A stretch of 64,000 bases of DNA, taken from assembly GCA_030549775.1 (NCBI GenBank), contig CM060175.1, positions 3,410,564 through 3,474,563 on the forward strand, written 5' to 3'. The notes beneath the pieces are model-generated. The model did no database searches and was not told the origin of the DNA. It worked only from the letters and a program-made list of their open reading frames with translations. The translations under genes and the position numbers were made by a program. Source of the stretch: Tamarix chinensis (taxonomy: Eukaryota; Streptophyta; Magnoliopsida; Caryophyllales; Tamaricaceae). This document shows positions 33,257 through 44,635 of the stretch, one piece after another; the stretch's first letter is position 1; each line of letters starts with the position of its first letter.

Positions 33257-35329
33257 AATAATTAACACATCCAAATCACTCATACAACTCATATATACAT
33301 AATCCATCAATTAATTTAACTTACTTAGAGCTAATTCATTCAAAATTAATCCAAAGACAAGTTAGGGTTGGAGTAATTTATACCAAATGAAATATTTCAT
33401 TACAAGCTTGGGGAAGCTCATCCATGGCATGAGGGAGAAAGATTGGTGCTTGATGGTCACCATATGTTGTTGAGGTAGTCAATGGTGTGGGTCGAAGGGT
33501 AGGACGCAAGAGCAGAAGGGTAAGGGTTTGGGGTTTGGGTTCTACATGGGAAAATGAAATGAGACAGCAAGAGAAAGAAGAAAAGGAGAGAAGAAGGAGA
33601 TTGGTCACTAGGATGTTTTTCTAAGTAAAATATCTAAATATAAGGTTAATAAAATAGCTTTTCAAGTGAAGGTAATTTTAATGGAAATATTCTCATAAAC
33701 AAATTTGTGGAAGAATAAAAGTTTATCTGATTAAAAGATATTATTTAAAATAAATCAAAACATTTATTAAAATAGAACTATGATTTTAAAATAATATTTC
33801 AAACAAATCAGATACATATTTTTTATAAACTTTGAGTGACTTTAATTAATTTAAAATATTTATAAAACAACCCTCTTTCAACCAAAAGAAAATAAAAAAT
33901 GAAAGAGAAATAATTTTGGAGAGAAAATCAAAATTAAGTTGCAAAAACCTTTAATTATTTTTGTAAAGATCTTTTCAATCTCATAAAAATAAAGAAATTC
34001 AAAAATAAAAATATTTTCTACTCATAAAAAATTATTAAAATGATTTTACTACTTTAAAGGAATTTTATATTATTTATTTTTATAAATAAAATATAACATA
34101 AAAATAGAATCTTAATCACACAACAAAGTCATAATTAAAAATAAATTAAAAATATTTAGATCAAAACATATAAAAAAATTGAAGTATATTTTACACAGAA
34201 ATTGAATCACCTAAATTTATTAAAATCATAGTTGTGAACGATTTTATCTAGAATTATCAATAACCACTAACGATTAAATAAATTTTAATATGAATTCAAA
34301 TTTGTCAATAAAACCATAAAATAAATCATAACTTATCAAATATTTGGGAGAATCATGATTTAAAGAAAATAAATCAATAAAAATAAAATTTAAAATTTGA
34401 AACTCATAAATTTACTTGAAAAATTATTTTAAAAAATAGCTTTTGAGAAGCGGGGTATCAAGTTTCCCACCATACATATTGACCAAATCTAGTATCAAGT
34501 TTCCCATCATAGCTCCATAAATAGAATATTGAGGACTAAACAAAACTAGAGGGCCATTTTCTCCTTGTTCGCCTCCATCTCTAGGGAGAAATGGACTAAA
34601 TCTACAAAGCATGTATAATACTCTTCCATTGTTAATGAGCCTTGATAAAGTGACTAGAACACATCGTACTTTACTAAGTAAATGTACGTGGGGGTAGAGA
34701 TGAGTTCTTAATCGTTCCAAAATCAACTCGTAGAGTTTAGGCTCTCTGCCTTTCAGTAGCTAACTCCTCCACTAATTTTCAAGCTTATCTCATATACTGA
34801 ACCACACAACATTAACTCCTCCACTCATCAGAACATCCACTCACAATGAAGGTCTCCTCAATATTAAAGGCCCATCTCTAGAAGATATCAAGCAACTTTT
34901 AACTCTTGAAGATTGATGGGTGATGATAAGACACTATGTGTAGCCAATCTTCATGTAGTGGCATAAGAAATAAAGGTGGCAGTGGCTGTTGTAGAGGCTC
35001 TTCCACAGAATTTGTCTCTATTTATAACTCTCCATAGTCTTCATAAAATACCCAAGACAACAATCATTGACCATTAAAATCTTAGAGTTTTAAGGCCATG
35101 TTAGAATACTATACTACTAAACATAAAAGTTAGCACACATACAATATCATATAATTACATAAGGCCAATGATTAGTCACATAAGATAATGATTAAAAAGC
35201 CAAATCCCCCCAACTTATGCTCACTCACATACTAAATTGGGTTTATATTACAACTCATACAAAGCCATTGAAATTCATTTCAAAAAGAAATTTCTAGCTT
35301 TCGAAATCAAAAACTCTGATAGAACCTTA
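33257..35329. other. AT-rich sequence with a short purine-rich block, probable continuation of outer LTR-like element
   Basis: From 33257 the sequence joins smoothly to 29770 if the inner element is removed. A purine-rich stretch (33380-33610) matches the reverse orientation of the pyrimidine blocks. From about 34450 the character changes: GTATCAAGTTTCCCA occurs twice (34455, 34491). A 100-codon minus-strand frame (34726-34424) with Cys/Leu/Arg-rich content has no family I recognise; it could be a gag relic of element C, but I see no diagnostic motif. Confidence 0.4.
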
Positions 35330-36518
35330 TATCACGCCCATTTCCCACTGCTAAAAAAATTTGTTTTACATATGTGAAAAGGATAATTAAAGCAAAACAA
35401 GGGACATCATCACTAAATCAAGTATGAGAGAAATATGATTATTCATCTAAGTCTTGTCTAATGCAAGGCAAACAAACAAAAGAAACCATACACGAGAATT
35501 ATAGAAAACACTTATGAAGTAGATAATATATATTACAATGATAATGTTTTATATAAGGAAATTAACCTAAGAACAATAGAGTAAACCAATATTTTTAATA
35601 TCTAATAAGATATAAAAAGTGCTCAAACAACATACAAAACATCTACATCAGTAATTAGCTTAACACTCAATCCAAAAGATAACTCCCCAAGTAGCAACCA
35701 ACTACTAGTTCACATCATCATCATACTCTAGCTAGGAGTCATATCCCTACAAATCATCAACATCTACCCACTCGGGTAGATTCAATACCATCACAATAAC
35801 CACAATATGGTAACATCAATATTTAACCATATAGGTAAAGAAAACCTACTAAGTACATAAAAGGGCTCATGTTGCATATATGGAACATGCTATCACACAA
35901 CACATAGTACCATACTTAACATATATATAACATTCTAAAAATGTATGGATTTATAAAGTAAATTTAATTATAACTTCAATATGAATTTCAAACTGTCAAT
36001 AAATTTATAAAACAAAAGCATAGTCATAAATTAGATAGCTAAAACATGTCTATTTGAAAATGAAAATAAAGGGGAATATATAATTCACATGTATCTTTCA
36101 TTGAAATTTAATATATATATATATATGAAGCAGGTCATTTCACTTAGAAAATTAGTAAAAAAATTATCCACATCATACATAAAATCTGAATTATCATGTT
36201 CTAAAGATTTGGAGGTATCAAATAACTTTCAAAGCTTTGACAAAATAATCATTACAAAAATTTAAAGTTAGAAAGATTGGAAACATTTATTAAATATTCC
36301 CAATAATTGAATTCACAAAATAATAAATCTCAAGGGATACAAAATGGTATGGTTTAAAATCCTTTGTTAGAAAAATCTCATTATAAACTTTAATCTACCA
36401 CTTAGTAAAGTTTTCATATTGTTTAGAAAATAGAGATCAAATAAAGCTACGAATCAAATTTTATTAATAAAATAAAAAAATTTGAGGAAATTAGATTTCA
36501 GAAATATGGTGCGTCACA
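35330..36518. mobile_element. Possible further LTR-like element
   Basis: TATCACGCCCATTTCCC at 35330 and GGTGCGTCACA at 36518 look like complementary TGTCACGCCC...GGGCGTGACA-type LTR ends 1.19 kb apart. The flanking five bases CCTTA and ATTTA share only three positions. The pairing is therefore uncertain. No coding content. Confidence 0.3.
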
Positions 36519-37091
36519 ATTTATTTTAAAGTTGTAACATAAAGGGGCATCATGATGTATTAGAAGAGAAAGAAGGAAGATGTGTGTTGTAATGCGCTAA
36601 AGATGTGTCAACAAGTTCTCCCCTCCTTTAAACACAATGTATCCAAGTCTATGATATAATTACTTGAAATTCCATCGTGTTAAAATAGGAGGAAAATAGG
36701 ATAAATTCCACATGTCCTAACATTTTACTATACTATGTTTTTAACAATTTCACATTAGTATCTCAATGTTTTAAATTACTATACTTTTTAGGTATCTTTA
36801 ACATTAACAAATTTAAATTAGGCTAAGTTTTGTGTGATTGAGATACTTTTTAAATAAATTAAATACGATATGAAATTCCTAAAATAATATTAAGAAATCT
36901 ACAAATTGAAAGTTTTTCTTCAACTTATTTAATTTTTATTTATTTTTTCAAAATATGTATAAATTGATTTTTTAATATAATATTTCCATTTTTTAATCAA
37001 ATTTGTTGAAAAGTTTGTAAGTTTTGAAAAAAATAACATTTTTTTTACAAAAAGTAAATTTTTAAAAATAATTTATATTTTTTGAATAAAT

Positions 37092-37140
<49 letters not shown>

Positions 37141-38040
37141 TAGGGTCTTTCAAAACCTTTTTTTAAACAAAAGTTCAAGCTGAATAAACTATCAAACAAT
37201 TGAATACCAACCCAAATGACTAGGACTGACCTCAAACTATAAATATATAAAACTTTATTGACGAGTTGGCTTTTTATATGAAGTTTAGGACAACTCCGTC
37301 CTTTTTGACCTACAATATTTTTTTATTTTTCCTTTTCCTTATTTTACTCCTTACATGAAGTATTGTATGTATTTTGAAATAAGAAAAATCACAATACAAC
37401 TTTTTTTTCTTCTATTGTTCTCTCTTCTTTATTTTACCCTCAATATTTTACTAACACTAATTCTTATTCTTATCTTTAATAGCCTATTGGTTTACAAAAT
37501 ACTTGTAACACAAACATTTTGAATATAATCATATTTTTGAGTTTTTGAAATTTTCTAGATTTAGTATTTATTTTCAAAATTACCTTAATTATACTTTACT
37601 TAGAAACAAATTTGATTCACTCCCTATTTTCTCTCAAATAAAGCTTGCCTCAAAGTTTAATTTTGCTAATGTAAAAAATATGATAATGATTTACATAAAT
37701 TATAAAAAATACTTGTTGACATTATTATAAATATAATTTATAATATATTAGGTAAAATATTAGATTGTTTAAACAGGATTATGAATAAAGAAAAAGAAAA
37801 TCTCACTATCCTTAAGTCTTTTTCTATATTCAACATCATTCTCTATCTCATCTATTGATTTTTAAATATGGGATCAAAAAGTCAATTTGGTAAATTAATG
37901 GATACTCGGTCTATTCAATTTGATCATAACTGATGATAAATTATATTTATAAAAAAGAAATAATCAGTATACTTTCAATATAATTTAGTTCAAATTCGGA
38001 TTTACTATGTTTTTCTATCCTTAACTTTTATACTTAACAT
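36519..38040. other. AT-rich intergenic DNA upstream of the TPR gene
   Basis: No gene is recognised. It contains a (TG)n(TA)n microsatellite at 37092-37135. The last part is the upstream region of the TPR gene, but no TATA box or promoter element could be assigned with confidence. Confidence 0.6.
37092..37135. repeat. (TG)n(TA)n microsatellite
   Basis: About 8 TG units are followed by about 14 TA units without interruption. Confidence 0.97.
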
Positions 38041-38332
38041 CTAAACGAACTGTTCAAAATGTACCATGTGAAACCGATTCAGCCATTTTTTCTGAAATTT
38101 TGCGAGCGGTATGAAAGTCTTAAAATCGAATAATTTTACATCGGTAAAACTTCCGTCGCCGGTCCGATCCTTTTTATTCACTAATCTTAACCTCCCTCGC
38201 TCGCTTGTTTCTCTTTCGCTCGCTCGACCTGTGAAGCCGCTGGTTTCCGTCGTTGCTGCTTCCGCCGCTGCTGTATTGCAAAGTTTCTCTAAGACGGACC
38301 GCTGCCTTGTTCTTCGCGGTATTCTTTTCGTT
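38041..38332 (+). other. Candidate first exon of the TPR gene (CpG-rich; 5' UTR or separate N-terminal exon)
   Basis: This is the only CpG-rich, codon-like stretch near the TPR gene. An open frame from ATG at 38111 (MKVLKSNNFTSVKLPSPVRS) is rich in Ser, Arg, Val and Ala and looks like a plastid transit peptide. It runs to a good donor site CGTT|GTAAGT at 38333. Splicing to the acceptor at 38853 puts the transit-like frame into a stop nine codons later, because it is out of phase with the TPR start ATG. Either this exon is 5' UTR carrying an upstream ORF, or it belongs to another gene whose next exon I cannot see. The exon start is a guess. Confidence 0.4.
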
Positions 38333-38866
38333 GTAAGTCATTGTTTCTCGCCACGTCTCCATCTCCGTTTCGTAGTATGGCCTGTAGTTTCCTATTATAA
38401 CTCCCGAATGAGCCTAGTAGCTGAGCTTGACATATTATGTTGTGTAATAGGTTGGCAGTCCATCTTTCTTCTAGTTATTATTCAGCTGAATGAGCAAGTA
38501 ATTGGCTGAAAAATTGATGTGTATGTTTGAACCGCTCTTATGTTTTGTGTCACGCCTTCTAGCAATTGGCGAATCTGGGTTTTATTGTGCGTAGCAATTC
38601 CAAGTTAGCACAATGGTAATTTGGTCTCTCTTGTATTTATCTTTGATCGCAATGGGCATTTGATGTTATGAAGCTTTCAGCTTTTAAACATTGTAACTCT
38701 GTTATCATACCTGCTCTGATTGGATAGGTATCATGTATCCAGTGGTTCTATATACCATAATTGGTGCGGCTGTTTTGTCTCTCTCGCGCACATTAATACT
38801 ACTTGGTTTTCATATCTAAAGAAATACCTTTGAGCACTTTCATTACGCTTCAGGTCACAGAGGAAA

Positions 38867-39166
38867 ATGGTGACTACTGAGCCAGTGGAAAGGGATAAAC
38901 CTGCCATTAACAGAATTGATAACAGGGTACAGGATCTACCCACTGCCTCAATTATCCGACCTGGAGGGGGAGTAACAGCGTCCATGGGCAAAGATATTTC
39001 TGAAGGGTTTGAAACTGCTAGTGAGGGCGATGATGATAGTGAGAGGGAGAGTGTCAACTGTGAATTTCATGATCAACATCACAAGGAAGGAAAGAGAGAA
39101 GAGCAAGCTATGTCGCTGAAGGAAGACACATATGAAGATGCGTTAGATGACGATCAACTGGAGCAG
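38867..39166 (+). CDS. TPR1/TTC1-like protein, N-terminal coding exon
   Basis: This exon encodes the acidic N-terminal region of a TTC1-type tetratricopeptide repeat (TPR) protein (Arabidopsis TPR1 class), a soluble co-chaperone-like adaptor. It follows acceptor TTCAG|GTCACAG at 38853. ATG at 38867 gives MVTTEPVERDKPAINRIDNR. Acidic segments FETASEGDDDSERES and DTYEDALDDDQLEQ follow, as in the family before the first repeat. The exon ends at the donor CAG|GTTGATG (39166/39167) in phase 0 and joins in frame to 39683. No stops occur within the exon. About 300 coding bases, unknown 5' UTR. I assign the family from the next exon plus this acidic layout. Confidence 0.7.
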
Positions 39167-39682
39167 GTTGATGCTTTCTCATCTTTTGAGATATAAGCTT
39201 GCATCTTTAGTGAATTTTATCTTGGAGGTTAAAAAGGACCGGTGATTCAATCAACCCAGTGATCTCCAAAATTTCAGTGTGAATACCTTATTGACATTGA
39301 TGCCTAGCTACTTCTTCTTCAATAAGGTTGTCAATGTAAATACTATGAACCTTTCTAAATTATTGTTTATTTAGTTGGCTATATTTAGTTCCAAGGGACA
39401 AGATTTGCATTATAGTACCTGACTATCTGATATGTTGTGGTTGACGTTGAACCTAAAAGTATTTTGAATAATAAGGTTGATATAAATATAAGATTCTTAA
39501 GGACATTATTTTGTTCATTTTTTAAAAATAAGTTGTTAGGTAAAAATGACTCATTTATGCTCCCTTTTTTGTTTTTAATTTATTTATTGATTATAAAATC
39601 TGTGCTGATCAGTAACCATCCATAGTTGTTCTAAAGTTTCTTTAGTTTGATATTTGATGTTATAATGTTTTCGTGTATTCAG

Positions 39683-39862
39683 CGAGCTTTAACACAAGCA
39701 AATGTTTCAAAAGTTGAAGGCAATACACTATTCATGGATGGACATTTTGAAGATGCACTGCTGAAGTATAATCTTGCTTTGGAAGTTGCCCCACAGATGC
39801 CATCTTCAGTGGAATTATGCTCGATATGCCATGCGAACTGTGCTATGTGCTATTTGAAGCTG
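39683..39862 (+). pseudogene. TPR1/TTC1-like protein, first TPR exon; downstream exons missing
   Basis: The exon lies between acceptor TATTCAG|CGAGC and donor AAGCTG|GTATGT. It encodes 60 residues: RALTQANVSKVEGNTLFMDG, then HFEDALLKYNLALEVAPQMP, then SSVELCSICHANCAMCYLKL. This is the first tetratricopeptide repeat of the TTC1 family, helices A and B plus the start of the second. Two positions that are Arg in family members as I know them are Cys here (ELCSIC, HANCAMC). Both are CGY-to-TGY changes, the typical CpG decay. The exon carrying the next repeats (family pattern KYEDTIKECTKALELNP) is not found in the following 24 kb. The gene is therefore truncated or split by a very long intron, and I lean to a pseudogene. 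Confidence 0.6.
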
Positions 39863-41553
39863 GTATGTTGGAAATGCAATTTAATTGATTTTCAGTTCTC
39901 TTACAGTAGAAATGAGTTTACATTAGCACTGGCGAACTATAAACTATTTCTACGTTTGATGACATAGTTCATTTCTTTTTCCTTGATTAACCAAAAAAAT
40001 CATAGCTTTATGATGTTCAGAGGAAAATATAGGGTCCATCACCCTTCAAAATTTAGAGAGACTAATAATGATAGTTATACTAGTCAGGATCTTTTGTCAA
40101 TTATGAAAAGATTGATCTTGATTACCTTGCATTGTTGCTACTTGAGTCATAGTCATAGTTGACTAGAAGAGCAAGACAAAGAGAGAGAGAGACCACATGG
40201 AAGGCTAGTGATTTGTAATTTTTGACGTTATTGTAATTTATTAACGGTATCACTCAAAAAGGAGGCGATTTTGTGAGAAAATCTAGAAAATTTTCATTTT
40301 TGGTTTTGTGGTGACAGACCTTTAGACTTGTTACAAACAGGCTTTCCATGGTCACTTTCCTCCCTCCCTCCCTCCCTTAGGCCTCGTATGGCTCCCTCCG
40401 AAGAAAACTAAATAAGAAACTCATGAAGCTTTTAAAGGAGGGAAGCACTATGAAAAGATGACTCAATTTTTGTTTGTTTGATCCAATAGGATGAAAGCCT
40501 AGACTTGTAAGACTTGTAAGTAGACTGAAGAAACAATTAGAACAAAGATAATAGCAAGAGCAATGAAAACTCACTGACCAAAATTGAAGACTACTAAATA
40601 TGGTTGCCTAAAAGTATGTCTAGCAAACCTCATGAAAATAAAAAAGAGACCAAATCACATTGTTTTTCCTTCATTTTTAGATGATTATAGTTCTGCTACT
40701 GTTTTCCCCCTTTTTTTCTTTGTTTATATATCAACCACTGCTGTATTTTAGCGTTGATGTACCAAATATCCCTGTATATACTTTATTGCACTACAATCCC
40801 CTAGTAATGTATCAAATTCCCTTTCATCCCTTTTTCCATCAATGTTGTTAATTCTTTTAAAAATTTCCACTTTTGCCTCCAATATATCTTCTTCTTCATT
40901 GTCTACCCTATCTCTTTATCTTCCAAATCATTTCTCTTCACCTTCTTTGTTTTCTCTCTTCAGCTCCATTGTTGCCACAAAAATATAATCCAAAAGCTAG
41001 AAATAAAAAGAATGACATCAAACACTTTTTTCTTCCTCCCTAATTCAATGTGTAGTAAGATTTCTAGCTTTTGCTTATTTTCTCTGTCTTTGAATTGTAT
41101 CAATTTTAGTGAGGATGTTTTATTCTCATGATTCTTCCCTCCAAGAAAACTCCTTCCTCAACCCTGCAAACACAATTGCTCAAAACCTAAGACTTGCAGC
41201 AGCTTTGGTTCTTTCTTTTCCTCCTGTTCCATCTATGATTCGGTTCTGCAACACACCAAAAATAATCCCATGGCTTTTGAGACCTCTGACCTCTCCCCCT
41301 ACATCTCAGTGCGGCTAATGTAGATAAATTAGTCCCGAAATTGAGTGGAGGCTTATATGAACTTGTAGAGGGAGAAGAGGATTGTGGAGAACTTTGGAAT
41401 GTATGTGTTTTGGTGCAACCAATGTAACATAGATAAGCTATAATATTGTGGAGAGGGGAAATTTAGGGTCAAAGGGTGACAATGGTTAGGGTAAGGAATT
41501 CAATTATGGCGGTGAAGGTAGTATTTGAAAAGGTGCAAGGCCAAGGCCAGGGC

Positions 41554-41555
<2 letters not shown>

Positions 41556-41596
<41 letters not shown>

Positions 41597-41598
41597 TT
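41556..41598. repeat. (TTA)n microsatellite
   Basis: About 14 uninterrupted TTA units. Confidence 0.97.
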
Positions 41599-42027
41599 AT
41601 ATGAGGTAAGGTGACTTTAGCAAGGTGTTGAGGTACACAAAGCTCTAAGGTGCATGCCTTACAAAAACATAACTATCTTTAAGTTTTAATTTCCTTCAAA
41701 TAATTCTGCAATCAATACAATAATTAAATCTTATGTTACGAAGGAAAGAGAGGAGGAAAGAAGGTCTTAGAGGACCAATACACATAATTTTGAATGGAAA
41801 AGGAAAGAAAGGTAATTGCTATAGAATTCTGATTAGCTATTTGTGGGCTTTATTTTCATAGGTGCAATAACTAAATCTTATCTTGGGAAGGAAAATGAGA
41901 GGGAAAAAGGTTATGGAAAGATTGATAGACATAATTTTAAATGGAAATGGAAAAGAAAATACTTACTGCAAAGGAGGAAAGAAAAGATCACATATTTTTA
42001 GGAAGGTCAAAAGCAGTTTTAAACATG

Positions 42028-42345
42028 CAATTAATTATTGGTCCCGATACGTTATATCGGTTGATATTTATTCGATTTTGGGTAAGCCGATATGTAAAAT
42101 TGACAATACGCGATGAATTTATAATTTTATGTATTTATCGGCGATATATCGGTTATCGTCTGATGTTTGTCAATATTTTATCAATATCGATATTTGTTGA
42201 TATTTACTGGTATTTGCTAACATCTATTGTGAAAAAAATAATAATCATGCCACGACATATAAAATATCATTTGCACACTTTGATACCAATACTGCGATTG
42301 TAACCGCAACCGCAACTGCAACCACGACTATGATTGCAATTTTAT
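42028..42345 (+). repeat. Dispersed TATCGG repeat, copy 1
   Basis: The copy begins near CAATTAATTATTGGTCCCG and contains many CGATAT/TATCGG words (TTATATCGGTTGATATTT, CGGCGATATATCGGTTAT). It passes a GTGAAAAAAATAATAATC-type A-rich middle and CCACGACATATAAAATATC, then a tail GATACCAATACTGCGATTG, CGCAACCGCAACTGCAACC. It ends near GCAATTTTATTGCTT. This is the best-preserved copy and is used as reference. It has no coding capacity that I believe, despite an open frame across it. Confidence 0.75.
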
Positions 42346-42764
42346 TGCTTGGTATTCAACTAGACAATTTTGGCGCCTTAGTTCACCTAATGCATACCTT
42401 CATCTTGCGCCTAAGCTCTAGTTCCCTTATTGCCCAAGTGCACCTTAAGCCTTTTCAAACACTAGGAGGAGCGAAAGTAGCGAAAACCAAGGATATTGAT
42501 TCTGTAAATGGAGAAATTGTATGTTATGAAGTAGAAGGAATTTTAGTTGCATTGAATTTTTTATCTGATTTCTTAGGTTTTTAGTTTTCACATTTTGTCT
42601 AGGTAACAGGTATTTAGTTGAATGTGTTGTACGTCTTCATTTGGTACTATGGTATCAACTTGAACAATTTGCAAAAATTTTCAATGAAAGGTTGATTGTA
42701 TGAGTTGTGGGTCGAAAATAAAGATGAAACTATGTAGACTTAGGCTATGCTTGGGATGAGGGAA

Positions 42765-42830
42765 ATGGATTAAGGGGGAATAATTAAGGGGGAAATGATT
42801 AAGGGGGTAATACTTAAGGGGGGAAATTTA
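42765..42830 (+). repeat. Subterminal ATTAAGGGGGAAATG repeats (left arm of Harbinger)
   Basis: Four tandem imperfect units: GGATTAAGGGGGAATAA, TTAAGGGGGAAATGA, TTAAGGGGGTAATACT, TAAGGGGGGAAATTT. The period is about 15-17 bases. Subterminal repeats often bind transposase in DNA transposons; that role is inferred here. Confidence 0.85.
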
Positions 42831-43508
42831 TCCACCTTTCTTGTTTGGTATAGAAGGGTAAATTATTCTAGGGAATATTTTCCTTATGTTTGGTTTGGGA
42901 GGAATAACTTATGTTAGAATAATAATTTCTTTTACTTCATTAGCATGAAAAATTAGTAATATTTTTATTAGATATAAAATATAAATAATTATTTATCACA
43001 TATATCAAAATTTAATATATTACATTTTTTAATTTAATTTTTATAAATCAAAATAACATATTACAATAACTAAAAAAAATCTATGAATATATTATAACAA
43101 TATTTAAAATAAGACATTTACAATTGATTTACATACTAAATATTTAATAGCTAAAAAGATAACAATTATCCATTAAAACATAATAAAAGTCTACAAACTT
43201 CATCTAATTAAAAAAAAATATTACTTCAATCCATCTAATACATAATAAAAGCATTTTCATAACCTAAAATTCATCCAATAACATCCTAAGATAATAATAT
43301 TTCTCATCTTCATCCTTAAATCGACGAAAATTACACACGTCTTCTTGATTCATTTTTTTCATTAATTTCATTACTTCCATTCTAGATATGCCATGGACTG
43401 CTAATAATTCTTCATACAAGCCGTCTTTGTAAGACCCGGGCTTCTATCCAACATACTCATCAACTCCTTAAATTGCTCCTTGTTATCAGTAGATATTTGC
43501 TTCATAGT

Positions 43509-44375
43509 TTATCTTATGATACTATATGCCGATTCCACTTCCTTATTAGCTCTAGATTTTTTTGAACTACCCGCATTTGCACTTGATCTCTTTCTCTTGC
43601 CCATAGTTTCAGATGCTTGAGCTGATACATTGTCAACATCTTCATCATTTTCATCATCTTCGTTTATCATATGAGCATTTTCTTGAATGGCTTCTAGGAT
43701 AGAGTCGTGTGACATATCAAGCTCGACTCTATCAGCAGCAGTAGTAGCATTAGCACCAATAACCCTATCTTTAGCAAAAATATATTCAATATCATCGAAC
43801 AAAGGAAATGACTTCATATATAACCCCGCTGCATCCTTATGACTCTACAACAATTAAAATAAAAGCATAAGATATATCTACACAAATACAATGAGAAGTG
43901 AAATTAACATTTGTATGATCCATATACAACAATAGAAAAGCAAAGACAGATTGATATCCAAATATGAGAGAAAAAAATCAAGCAAAATTTGAATATAAAA
44001 GTTACAAAGGAAATAAGAAATTACCTTAGCCCATTCATCGAATAGTTTTCGATCACCCGTCACCATCTTTTGTTCCTCATTTCATCCAAAGCCACTCCCT
44101 TTCTCCTTAATTTCAAGTAATGCATTGAAGCGTTTTTTCAAGTAGCCCAATCTCGAATCAATATTCGTGGATTTAAACTTAGAATCAGACATTGCTTCAG
44201 CAAAAAGCTTCTCCAAATGAAGTAGATATCCAGCTTTAAATCCACCCTCGGCCTTCCACTTTCCATCTTGGCACATCTCTTTCAAAAACTGTATCAACTT
44301 CTCATCCTCATTATGTCTCCAAGTCCTCCTCTGACATTTTTTAGTAGTTGTTGAGTTTGAACTCATAGTACTCAC
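43509..44375 (-). pseudogene. Harbinger ORF1: Myb/SANT-like DNA-binding protein
   Basis: Two exons on the minus strand. Exon 1 (44375-44025) starts MSTMSSNSTTTKKCQRRTWR and contains the Myb/SANT-like pattern RRTWRHNEDEKLIQFLKEM, GGFKAGYLLHLEKLF and NIDSRLGYLKKRFNALLEI, ending ...LFDEWAK. The intron (donor AAG|GTAATT at 44025/44024, acceptor TTGTAG at 43845) joins to exon 2, which continues GLYMKSFPLFDDIEYIFAKD and ends in a Lys/Arg-rich segment GKRKRSSANAG. One in-frame TGA lies after GSGFG in exon 1. The protein normally helps the transposase bind element ends and enter the nucleus. Confidence 0.88.
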
Positions 44376-44635
44376 TGTTATATATTTTCCACGATATTAA
44401 AAACATACAAACAATAAACTATATAATACAACCATCATCTAAAACTTTCATAAATAATTAAAACATAGCAATACAATCATCTTGTTCTCATTAATTAAAA
44501 ATATCGAAAAAGTCTCTAAAAGATCAACACAACTACAATAAGTCAAGATTCCTAAAATACTACATCAAAGCAAATGTCTAAATACTACAAAATATATATA
44601 TATATACAAAAAATAATCATCATCTCATTCATGTC

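Larger units (their letters stand above)
39863..42742. other. Non-coding DNA after the TPR exon
   Basis: I searched for later TPR exons and found none. It contains a (TCCC)n run at 40358-40377, a (TTA)n microsatellite (41556-41598), one copy of the TATCGG repeat (42028-42345) and a CGCAAC hexamer run inside it. Open frames of up to 120 codons here lie within repeats or have no resemblance to known families. Confidence 0.5.

Noticed and set aside
34424..34726. 100-codon minus-strand frame as a gag gene
   Set aside because: No capsid or zinc-knuckle motif. The similarity to element C gag could not be supported by eye.
35330..36518. Firm call of a solo LTR
   Set aside because: The ends look complementary but the flanking five bases do not match. 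Kept only as a low-confidence feature.
40377..40574. TTAGGCCTCGTATGG near 40378 as the end of a Harbinger-type MITE
   Set aside because: No matching inverted end was found nearby. The adjacent TCCC run makes chance similarity likely.
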